From an uncultured Chloroflexota bacterium (GTDB taxonomy: Bacteria > Chloroflexota > Dehalococcoidia > UBA2979), in NCBI GenBank assembly GCA_902827055.1, contig CADEHD010000077.1:1-8492 (forward strand): 8,492 nt of DNA, written 5' to 3'. Position 1 is the stretch's first letter. Each line of letters begins with the position of its first letter. Of this stretch, positions 1 through 5,423 are shown one piece after another. Both the position numbers and the translations under genes were made by a program. A model generated the notes under the pieces. It searched no databases. It saw nothing but the letters and a program-made list of their open reading frames with translations, and had not been told where the DNA came from.

Positions 1-1
1 T

Positions 2-8
2 GGGGTAT
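2..8. promoter_or_regulatory. Possible right half of a CsoR operator (GGGGTAT), cut by the window edge
   Basis: The first bases read TGGGGTATG. GGGGTAT is one arm of the ATACCCC/GGGGTAT type of inverted repeat known for copper-sensing CsoR repressors. It lies about 44 nt ahead of the preferred start of a CsoR-family gene, where an autoregulatory operator would be expected. The other arm would lie left of the window and cannot be seen, so this is suggestive only. Confidence 0.4.
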
Positions 9-26
9 GTCAAACCTCGAGCACGG

Positions 27-45
27 CATAACGGCAACAGGTGAG
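27..45 (+). promoter_or_regulatory. Putative -10 box and ribosome binding site of csoR
   Basis: CATAAC at 27-32 matches four of six positions of the TATAAT -10 consensus. AGGTGAG at 39-45 is a good Shine-Dalgarno sequence, 6 nt before the ATG at 52. If transcription starts about 7 nt after the -10 box, the earlier in-frame ATG at 7 would not be in the message. This supports 52 as the true start. The -35 region would overlap the GGGGTAT element, as expected if the repressor blocks its own promoter. Confidence 0.4.
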
Positions 46-51
46 CGCCCC

Positions 52-372
52 ATGACGTCGAACCCCAGCACCGAACAACTCCAGGCCCGCCTCGGCCGAA
101 TCGAGGGCCAGATCCGCGGCATCGCGAAGATGCTGGAAAGCGGGCGCGCCTGCGAGGACGTCGTCACCCAGCTGATGGCCATCCGCTCCGGCATCGATAC
201 GGTCGGCGGGCTCGTGCTGGACCTTCACCTGGGCCAGTGCATCGAGGGCAACGACTCTCAGTCGCAACTCGAGTCGCTCCGTGACTCGCTGAAGCTCTGG
301 TGGCGTTTCGCACCGGCGTCCGGCCTCAGCCACGTCGAGGGGGAGGCGTCGCCCTGGCCACGCGTCACGTAG
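52..372 (+). CDS. csoR: CsoR-family (DUF156) metal-sensing transcriptional repressor, copper-type ligands
   Basis: This is a 106-residue all-helical repressor of the CsoR/RcnR/FrmR family. Such proteins bind operator DNA as tetramers and release it on binding metal or a reactive molecule. The family core is clear: LGRIEGQIRGIAKMLE in helix 1, then ACEDVVTQL, then LHLGQCIEG. Cys34, His59 and Cys63 are spaced 25 and 4 residues apart, exactly as Cys36/His61/Cys65 in Mycobacterium tuberculosis CsoR, so Cu(I) is the likely effector. Two second-shell residues known from that protein appear changed: the Tyr before the first Cys is Ala, and the Glu of the C-terminal helix aligns with Ser. The C-terminal tail of about 20 residues is not conserved. 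The start at 52 was chosen over an in-frame ATG at 7 because of the AGGTGAG ribosome site and the operator-like sequence overlapping position 7. No copper pump or chaperone gene is visible; one may lie to the left. Confidence 0.85.
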   Translation: MTSNPSTEQLQARLGRIEGQIRGIAKMLESGRACEDVVTQLMAIRSGIDTVGGLVLDLHLGQCIEGNDSQSQLESLRDSLKLWWRFAPASGLSHVEGEASPWPRVT

Positions 373-387
373 TGCGTGAGTCGCCCT

Positions 388-399
388 CGCGGGCCCGCG
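388..399. repeat. Perfect 12-bp GC palindrome between convergent genes
   Basis: CGCGGGCCCGCG reads the same on both strands. It fills much of the 28-nt gap between the csoR stop and the plsX stop, which face each other. It could help end transcription from both sides, but there is no T-run on either side, so it is not a standard intrinsic terminator. Short GC palindromes also arise by chance at this base composition. Confidence 0.25.
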
Positions 400-400
400 C

Positions 401-1444
401 CTAGCCGCTCGCGCGCGCCGCGTCCTCGCTCGTGCTCGTCGCGCCGATCGCCGGCTCCAGGTCAATCGCCCGACGTAGCTCGTCAAGCATCCGGGCCTCG
501 GCAGCGGCGGCTGCGGTGAGCACGGCGCCTTCGACGGCAGTCGCGTCGCTGCGGCCGTGGCCCACCATCACGATCCCGTTGACCCCGAGGAGCGGCGCCC
601 CGCCCGAGCGCCGGTAGTCGAATTCATGGTGCATCCGGCGCAGCGGCGACCTGAGCAGGGCGCCGCCCAGCATCGCGAAGGGGGAGCTGCGCGCCGCGCG
701 CGCGAACTGGTCGAACATCATCGTGATCGTGCCCTCGAGGAGCTTCAGCGCGACGTTGCCGGTGAATCCGTCCGTCACGATCACGTCTGCGGAGCCCGTG
801 ACGATCTCGCGCCCCTCGACGTTGCCGACGAAGTCGATGTCCGAGGTCTGCGTCAGCGCCTCGTGCACCTCGATCGTGAACGGCGAGCCCTTGGATGGTT
901 CCTCGCCGATGTTGAGCAGCCCGACTCGAGGGGCGGCCACACGCTGGACGTGCCGCATGTACGTCGTCCCGAGCCGCGCGAACTGCAGCATGTGCGAGAC
1001 GCGCGCCTCTGCGTTGGCGCCCACGTCGAGGAACAGCACGGGGGAGCCGGGCCGCGGGAGCAGGAGCGCCAGGGCCGGGCGCTCGACGCCGGGGAGGCGC
1101 CCCAGCACCACGAAGGCCACCGCGAGTACCGCGCCAGTGTTGCCCAGCGAGACAAACGCCTGCGCCTCGCCGCGCTTCAGCGCCTCCATCCCGACGTAGA
1201 TCGAGGAGCCGCGACGAGCGACTGCCTCGCGTACGGAGTGCTCGCCAATTGGAATCGCGTCGGGGGCGTGCACCACGGTGACGAGTGGGTGCGTGCCGCC
1301 CAGGCGCGTCAGTTCCGCCTGCAACGTGACCGCGTCGCCGACCAGCAACACCTCGACGCCGCGCCGCGCCGCGAGGAGCGCGCCCTCGACCGTGGTGCGA
1401 GGCGCGAAGTCGCCACCCATCCCGTCCAGGATGACCGCCGTCAT
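401..1444 (-). CDS. plsX: Phosphate acyltransferase PlsX (acyl-ACP:phosphate transacylase)
   Basis: PlsX converts acyl-ACP and phosphate to acyl-phosphate at the inner face of the membrane. PlsY then uses it to acylate glycerol-3-phosphate, the first step of phospholipid synthesis. At 347 residues the length is normal. Family blocks are present in order: DGMGGDFAP at the N-terminus (usually DAMGGD), VSLGNTGAVLA near 98-108, FLDVGANAEA, LQFARLG, VGLLNIGEEPSKG, FVGNVEGREI, DVIVTDGFTGNVALKLLEG and GGAPLLGVNG. The ATG at 1444 overlaps the stop of the upstream methyltransferase gene as ATGA, with GAGAG at 1451-1455 as a weak ribosome site, so the two genes are probably translationally coupled. The usual bacterial partners rpmF, fabH and fabD are not beside it. 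The Ala/Ser-rich last 20 residues look like an unconserved tail. Confidence 0.96.
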   Translation of the reverse strand: MTAVILDGMGGDFAPRTTVEGALLAARRGVEVLLVGDAVTLQAELTRLGGTHPLVTVVHAPDAIPIGEHSVREAVARRGSSIYVGMEALKRGEAQAFVSLGNTGAVLAVAFVVLGRLPGVERPALALLLPRPGSPVLFLDVGANAEARVSHMLQFARLGTTYMRHVQRVAAPRVGLLNIGEEPSKGSPFTIEVHEALTQTSDIDFVGNVEGREIVTGSADVIVTDGFTGNVALKLLEGTITMMFDQFARAARSSPFAMLGGALLRSPLRRMHHEFDYRRSGGAPLLGVNGIVMVGHGRSDATAVEGAVLTAAAAAEARMLDELRRAIDLEPAIGATSTSEDAARASG

Positions 1445-2220
1445 GGGTCACTCTCGGCTTCTGGATGCGCGAAGGTGACGATGAGGCGCTGCGCGCCGTC
1501 GTCATAGGGTGACCCATCGTAGTCCCCATGGACGGCAACGGCCTCCAGTCCGGCGGACCGGCCCGCGAGCACCAACTCGGCGAGCGTGTACGTGCGCATC
1601 GTGAACTGCGCCGTGCGACGCCGAAGCACGCCGTCAGCCGTCTGCTGATCGAAGTGCCACGTCACCTCGCGCAGCCCGAGCGCCGGCGCGCCCACCGAGG
1701 ACACCCACTTGGTCACGTGGCCGTCCTGCCAGGGGCGGGTCCAATGCTCCAGCACCGGCTGCGGCCCCGCCTCGAAGTCCTCCGGTCGCGGCGATTCGAC
1801 ATCGACGACGGCAACGCCATCGGTCGCCAGGTGCGCGGCGAGAGACGCGAACGCCTCGATCACGTCGTCGACCGTCTCGAGGTGCTGTAGCCCGCCAAGC
1901 GGCACGAGCACGAGCGCAAAGGTCTGTCCGAGGGCGAGTGATCGCATGTCGGCCGCGCGCCAGGTCACGCGCTCGGCCCCCTCGCGGGTCCGAGCCAGCG
2001 CCAGCATCGCCCGGCTGAGGTCGACGCCAACGACCGCGGCGCCCGCGCGCGCGAGGGCGGTGGCGACCCGCCCGGTACCGCAACCCAGCTCAAGCACGGG
2101 GCCCGGATGCTCCTCGGAGAGCGCGAGGTACAGGTCGATGTCCTCCTCGTACCCCTCGAGATCGAGGTCGTAGAAGGGAGCAATCACCTCGATGGGGTCG
2201 ACGTCTCGCGAGCTATCCAC
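1441..2220 (-). CDS. Class I SAM-dependent methyltransferase, substrate unknown
   Basis: This 259-residue protein has the Rossmann-type methyltransferase fold. Motif I, VLELGCGTGR, is at about residues 42-51. The acidic residue that binds the SAM ribose follows in GVDLS (Asp67), and a motif II/III-like AADMRSL lies near residue 90. The segment before motif I (IAPFYDLDLEGYEEDIDLY) is typical of small-molecule methyltransferases of the Methyltransf_11/25 type. The C-terminal half has beta-rich segments such as TWHFDQQTADG and RRRTAQFTMRTYTLAEL, as in ubiquinone/glycine-type enzymes. The substrate cannot be read from the sequence. The start is a GTG at 2220 with only a badly spaced GAGG just before it; the next in-frame GTG, about 11 codons later, would remove the AxxYD lead-in. 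The gene overlaps plsX by 4 nt and is divergent from the methyl-cycle cluster, whose AhcY would remove its SAH product. Confidence 0.85.
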   Translation of the reverse strand: MDSSRDVDPIEVIAPFYDLDLEGYEEDIDLYLALSEEHPGPVLELGCGTGRVATALARAGAAVVGVDLSRAMLALARTREGAERVTWRAADMRSLALGQTFALVLVPLGGLQHLETVDDVIEAFASLAAHLATDGVAVVDVESPRPEDFEAGPQPVLEHWTRPWQDGHVTKWVSSVGAPALGLREVTWHFDQQTADGVLRRRTAQFTMRTYTLAELVLAGRSAGLEAVAVHGDYDGSPYDDGAQRLIVTFAHPEAESDP

Positions 2221-2295
2221 GCCTCGATGCTACAGCGTGCCGCCGTCCCAGTCGGGTGCTTGACGTCATCCGGTCGGACGGGGAGCATCGCGCCC
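2221..2295. promoter_or_regulatory. Divergent promoter region between the methyltransferase and apt
   Basis: This 75-nt gap must hold promoters for both directions. On the + strand TTGACG (2260-2265, five of six to the -35 consensus) is followed 17 nt later by a weak GAGCAT (2283-2288). That would place the transcript start at about the apt ATG, so apt may be leaderless, although GGGGAG at 2280-2285 could serve as a ribosome site on a longer message. On the - strand TAGCAT (2233-2228, four of six to TATAAT) sits 7 nt before the GTG start, with a weak CCGACT 17 nt upstream. A perfect TGACGTCA palindrome at 2261-2268 overlaps the + strand -35 box and could be an operator. All of this is by eye. 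Confidence 0.4.
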
Positions 2296-2838
2296 ATGGC
2301 AGACGGGCCCCCTCACGCACCATGGTCTGCGCGCTGGCGCGCGCTGATTCGCGATGTGCCGGACTTCCCTCAGCCTGGCATCGTATTTCGCGATATCACG
2401 CCGCTGCTCTGGGACAGCGCTGCCCTCCGAGCGGCCAACGACGCCCTCGCCGAGGCCGGCCGCACGCTCGGAGCCACCGTGGTCGCCGGCATCGAGGCGC
2501 GCGGGTTCTTGTTCGGCGTCCCCGTGGCAGAGCGTCTGCGCGTGCCGTTCGTGCCGCTGCGCAAGGCCGGCAAACTCCCGGGCGGCCGCGCATCCGAGCA
2601 ATACGCCCTCGAGTACGGCACCGCTGTGCTCGAGATCCACCGGGAGCCCTCGATCGCCGGGCAGCGCGTGCTCCTCGTCGACGACGTCCTTGCCACGGGC
2701 GGCACCGCCGCGGCCGCCGTGCGCCTCGTCCGCCAGCTGGGCGCCGAGCCCGCCGGGTGCGCCTTCCTCATCGAACTGACCGCGCTCGGCGGACGCGCCC
2801 ACCTCGAGGTGCCCGTGGCGGCGCTCGTCGCGTACTGA
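2296..2838 (+). CDS. apt: Adenine phosphoribosyltransferase
   Basis: The enzyme joins adenine and PRPP to give AMP and pyrophosphate in the cytoplasm. At 180 residues it has the normal length. Family blocks seen are DVPDFPQPGIVFRDITPLL (20-38), AGIEARGFLFG (64-74), PLRKAGKLPG (87-96), EYGTAVLEIH (106-115) and the PRPP-binding loop VLLVDDVLATGGT (126-138) with its two Asp residues. The open frame extends upstream to 2107, but the ATG at 2296 gives a protein starting just before the conserved DVPDFP block, preceded by GGGGAG at 2280-2285. It is the first gene of the methyl-cycle cluster. Its substrate, adenine, is the product of the MTA phosphorylase two genes beyond mtnA, so its place here is metabolically sensible. 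A 51-nt gap follows before mtnA. Confidence 0.96.
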   Translation: MADGPPHAPWSARWRALIRDVPDFPQPGIVFRDITPLLWDSAALRAANDALAEAGRTLGATVVAGIEARGFLFGVPVAERLRVPFVPLRKAGKLPGGRASEQYALEYGTAVLEIHREPSIAGQRVLLVDDVLATGGTAAAAVRLVRQLGAEPAGCAFLIELTALGGRAHLEVPVAALVAY

Positions 2839-2889
2839 CCCCTCGTAGCGCACAAAGGCGCTGTTCGAGAACACGCGGGTGGCCATACC
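2839..2889 (+). other. Intergenic spacer apt-mtnA with two small inverted repeats
   Basis: AGCGC (2847-2851) and GCGCT (2858-2862) can form a 5-bp stem around a 6-nt loop, extendable by two G-T pairs. Next to it, GTTC-GA-GAAC (2863-2872) is a short palindrome. It resembles the half-sites of Gram-positive LexA boxes but in the wrong orientation and spacing. Neither has a T-run, so no terminator is indicated and apt and mtnA are probably co-transcribed. GGGTGG at 2877-2882 is the likely ribosome site for mtnA. Confidence 0.25.
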
Positions 2890-3990
2890 ATGGCCTGGAT
2901 GTCGAACGCTCGTTCTCCTGAGGCGCCGTACGAGGTGATTCGCTGGCAGGGCGGCCAGCTCTCGGTCCTCGACCAGACACGACTGCCGTGGACCGTGGAG
3001 CACGTGCCGATTCAGGATGTCGCCGCCGCCTGCGAGGCGATCGCGACCATGCGCGTGCGTGGGGCACCGGCAATCGGCATCACAGCCGCGTACGCCCTCG
3101 CGATCGAGGCGCAGCGGTGTGCTGGCGCCTCCGCCGCAGCCGCGCGAGCCCAGGTCGAGCGCGCTGCGGCGGAACTCGGCGCGACGCGCCCCACCGCCGT
3201 GAACCTGCGGTGGGCCCTCGAGCGCGTCACGCTCGCTACTCGAGACGCGGTGGATGGCATCGCCGTCGCGGCAGTGGCGACGACGACGGCCGAGCGCATC
3301 CACGCCGAGCAGCTCGAGGCTGATCGACGGATGGCGGCTGCCGGCGTTGCCCTCCTCGACGCAGTCCCGCGGGGGAGCGCCGGGAGCGTGATCACGCACT
3401 GCAACACGGGCCCACTGGCGACAGGCGGACTGGGCACCGCGCTCGGTGTCATCATCGAGGGGTACCGTCGCGGACTCGTCGGGCATGTGCTCGTCGACGA
3501 GACCCGGCCACGCCTGCAGGGCGCCCGGCTGACGTCGTGGGAGCTGCAGCAGCACGGTGTGCCGCACCACGTCATCGCCGACGGCGCCGCGCCCGGGCTC
3601 ATCCCGGGTCGCAACGTACGTGCGGCGTTCGTGGGCGCCGACCGGATCGCCGCGAATGGCGACACGGCCAACAAGGTCGGTACGTTCGGGCTGGCGCTGG
3701 CGTGCCAGTACCACGGCGTGCCGTTCTACGTCGTGGCACCGCGCTCGACGGTGGACCTCGCGACGCCCGATGGCGCAGCGATCCCCATCGAGACACGGGA
3801 CGAAGACGAGGTCCTGCGCACCATCGGAGCGGAGCGCGCGGCACTCGCCGCCCCTGGCGCACGCGCCCTCAACCCCGCCTTCGACATCACGCCCGCGGAG
3901 CTGATCACGGCCATCGTGACCGAGAGCGGCGTCGTCCGCCCTCCGTTCGGCCCGGCGCTGCGCGCCGCACAGGAGACGCCGCTCGGATGA
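2890..3990 (+). CDS. mtnA: S-methyl-5-thioribose-1-phosphate isomerase
   Basis: MtnA converts 5-methylthioribose-1-phosphate, the sugar product of MTA phosphorolysis, to 5-methylthioribulose-1-phosphate. It is 366 residues long and related to the eIF2B alpha family. Conserved blocks are MRVRGAPAIG (54-63), VITHCNTGPLATGG (167-180) with catalytic Cys171, VLVDETRPRLQGARLTSWEL (200-219), VGADRIAANGDTANKVGT (248-265) with catalytic Asp251, FYVVAPRSTVD, and NPAFDITP near the end. The 80-residue distance between Cys and Asp equals that in the Bacillus subtilis enzyme (Cys160, Asp240). The stretch before VGADRI (DGAAPGLIPGRNV) departs from the usual DN-AG form. The start is the ATG at 2890 with GGGTGG 7 nt upstream; ATG 2899 is an alternative. 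The stop overlaps the next gene's ATG by 4 nt. Confidence 0.95.
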   Translation: MAWMSNARSPEAPYEVIRWQGGQLSVLDQTRLPWTVEHVPIQDVAAACEAIATMRVRGAPAIGITAAYALAIEAQRCAGASAAAARAQVERAAAELGATRPTAVNLRWALERVTLATRDAVDGIAVAAVATTTAERIHAEQLEADRRMAAAGVALLDAVPRGSAGSVITHCNTGPLATGGLGTALGVIIEGYRRGLVGHVLVDETRPRLQGARLTSWELQQHGVPHHVIADGAAPGLIPGRNVRAAFVGADRIAANGDTANKVGTFGLALACQYHGVPFYVVAPRSTVDLATPDGAAIPIETRDEDEVLRTIGAERAALAAPGARALNPAFDITPAELITAIVTESGVVRPPFGPALRAAQETPLG

Positions 3991-4514
3991 CTCTGCGCCG
4001 TGCCGAGGACATTGAGGTAGAGCAGCGGGGGGCATGGTTCTTCCGGAGCGTCGTCATCACGACGCCGAACGCCACGTTCTCCCTGCGGGGCCGCCGCCTC
4101 CGCGAGCTCGAGGAACAGCGAGTGGGCGGCGCCGCCCTCGTCGGAGAGTCCCGCGGGCGACGGCTGTGGTGGGTGGGCGACGGGTTCTACTGGGACGCGG
4201 ACGGCCTCGACGCCGAGCACGTCGCGCTCGAGGTGTGGGATCGCGCACGCCGCCGCGAGCACCGCTACGACCGCCTGCGCACGATCCGGGCCCGGGAGGA
4301 CGAAGCTACGACGACCCGCCGCGAGCGCATTCCCGAGGAGGTGCGCATCCTCGTCTGGGCGCGCGACGAAGGTCGCTGCGTGCGCTGCGGCGCCGAGGAT
4401 GAACTGCAGTTCGACCATGTCATTCCGGTCGCGAAGGGCGGCGGGAACGCTCAGGAGAACATTCAGATACTCTGTGGAAGCTGCAATCGCTCGAAGAGCG
4501 ACCATATCGCGTGA
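3987..4514 (+). CDS. HNH endonuclease-domain protein with an uncharacterised N-terminal domain
   Basis: The 175-residue protein has an HNH (beta-beta-alpha metal) nuclease module in its last 60 residues. After RRERIPEEVRILVWARDEGR come a CxxC zinc pair (CVRCG), the catalytic segment LQFDHVIPVAKGGGN with the metal-binding Asp-His, the NIQ Asn, and a second CxxC with the terminal part of the motif (CGSCNRSKSDH). All key positions are kept, so it should be active. The first 100 or so residues hold an aromatic, beta-like part (GAWFFRSVVITTPNATFSLRG), a WWVGDGFYW motif, then a charged helix rich in Arg and Glu. I cannot name this domain. The ATG overlaps the mtnA stop (ATGA), with AGGAGA at 3971-3976 as ribosome site; the open frame continues upstream only as a shadow of mtnA. 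It may be a DNA-repair, restriction-like or structure-specific nuclease. Its role beside methionine salvage is unknown. Confidence 0.88.
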   Translation: MTLRRAEDIEVEQRGAWFFRSVVITTPNATFSLRGRRLRELEEQRVGGAALVGESRGRRLWWVGDGFYWDADGLDAEHVALEVWDRARRREHRYDRLRTIRAREDEATTTRRERIPEEVRILVWARDEGRCVRCGAEDELQFDHVIPVAKGGGNAQENIQILCGSCNRSKSDHIA

Positions 4515-4532
4515 GCCGGGGAGCGCTACGCC

Positions 4533-5423
4533 GTGGGTGAAGTTGGAGCGCAGCCGGCGGCTGAACTCGCGGTCATTGGCGGCACCGGCTTCTACGAACT
4601 CCCCGGACTGACCGTCACCGATCGGGTGCACGTCCCCACCCCGTGGGGGGAGCCGAGCTCGGCGATCACGCTGGGGTCGGTGCATGGGCGGCGCGTGGCC
4701 TTCCTCGCCCGCCACGACGCCGGGCACCGCCTGCTCCCAGGCGAGCTGCCCGCCCGCGCGAACATCTACGCCCTGAAGCGCCTCGGCGTCTCGCGCATCA
4801 TCGCGGTCTCGGCGGTCGGGTCGCTGCGCGAGGAGATCGCGCCGCTCCACGCCGTCGTGCCCGACCAGCTCATTGACCGTACGCGAGGCCGCGACAGCAC
4901 GTTCTTTGGCGAGGGCATGGTCGCGCACGTGGGATTCGCGGACCCGTTCTGTCCCGACCTCTCGACCGCCCTCGCCGCCGCTGCCAACGCCGAGGGCGCG
5001 CGAGTGCACCGCGGAGGCACGCTCGTAGTCATCGAGGGGCCCGCGTTTTCCACGCGCGCCGAGTCACAGTTGTACCGCTCGTGGGGCGCGTCGATCATCG
5101 GCATGACCGCCCTGCCGGAGGCCAAGCTCGCGCGGGAGGCCGAGCTCTGTTACGCCTCGCTGTGCTTCGTCACCGACTACGACGTGTGGCACGAGACAGC
5201 CGCCGACGTGACCGTGCAGCTAGTGCTCGAGCACCTTGCGCAGAACGCCGCGCGCGGCAAGGCGATCGTGAGCCGCGTGATCGCTGGCCTCGACGGCGAA
5301 CCGGACTGCGAGTGCGGACGCGCCCTCGACCACGCGCTGGTGACCGCCCCGCACCTCGTGCCGGCATCGACGCGACGACGGCTCGACGCCATCCTCGCGA
5401 GGCACTGGGGCGACGCCCCGTGA
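4533..5423 (+). CDS. mtnP: S-methyl-5'-thioadenosine phosphorylase
   Basis: This enzyme splits MTA with phosphate into adenine and 5-methylthioribose-1-phosphate, feeding Apt and MtnA encoded just upstream. It is 296 residues long and belongs to the trimeric PNP/MTAP family. Visible blocks are AVIGGTGFYELPG (13-25) with the phosphate-binding Thr18, FLARHDAGHRLLPGELPARANIYAL (57-81), VSAVGSL, VPDQLIDRT, IEGPAFSTRAESQLYRSWG (167-185), IIGMTALPEAKLA with Met191, and TDYDVW (214-219). The two Asp residues of TDYD mark adenine rather than guanine/hypoxanthine specificity. The C-terminal extension has a Cys-x-Cys pair (259, 261) like that described in thermophilic archaeal MTAP II enzymes. The start is a GTG at 4533 with GGGGAG at 4518-4523. 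The gene lies 18 nt after the HNH gene and overlaps the GNAT gene by 4 nt. Confidence 0.95.
   Translation: MGEVGAQPAAELAVIGGTGFYELPGLTVTDRVHVPTPWGEPSSAITLGSVHGRRVAFLARHDAGHRLLPGELPARANIYALKRLGVSRIIAVSAVGSLREEIAPLHAVVPDQLIDRTRGRDSTFFGEGMVAHVGFADPFCPDLSTALAAAANAEGARVHRGGTLVVIEGPAFSTRAESQLYRSWGASIIGMTALPEAKLAREAELCYASLCFVTDYDVWHETAADVTVQLVLEHLAQNAARGKAIVSRVIAGLDGEPDCECGRALDHALVTAPHLVPASTRRRLDAILARHWGDAP
5407..5419 (+). promoter_or_regulatory. Hairpin covering the ribosome site of the GNAT gene
   Basis: GGGGC-GAC-GCCCC forms a perfect 5-bp all-GC stem with a 3-nt loop. It ends one base before the GTG start of the acetyltransferase gene and includes GGGG, the only Shine-Dalgarno-like sequence there. 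It would keep the start closed until ribosomes finishing mtnP open it, which would make GNAT translation depend on mtnP translation. The pairing is seen; the function is inferred. Confidence 0.4.

Noticed and set aside
388..399. Intrinsic terminator between csoR and plsX
   Set aside because: The palindrome has no loop bases and no T-run on either strand, so it is kept only as a palindrome.
557..1507. Plus-strand open frame of 316 codons opposite plsX
   Set aside because: The plsX frame carries every family block; this one is a composition shadow.
2863..2872. GTTC-GA-GAAC as a LexA/SOS box before mtnA
   Set aside because: Gram-positive SOS boxes have GAAC then GTTC with a 4-nt spacer. Here the order is reversed and the spacer is 2 nt, and no repair gene follows directly.
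2266..4035. Long minus-strand open frame of 589 codons opposite apt and mtnA
   Set aside because: Its product is Arg/Gly/Ala/His-rich with no recognisable fold. It lies exactly antisense to two well-supported enzymes. High GC makes stop codons rare on the opposite strand.
3726..5009. Minus-strand open frame of 427 codons opposite the end of mtnA, the HNH gene and mtnP
   Set aside because: It spans three real genes in antisense and shows no conserved pattern.
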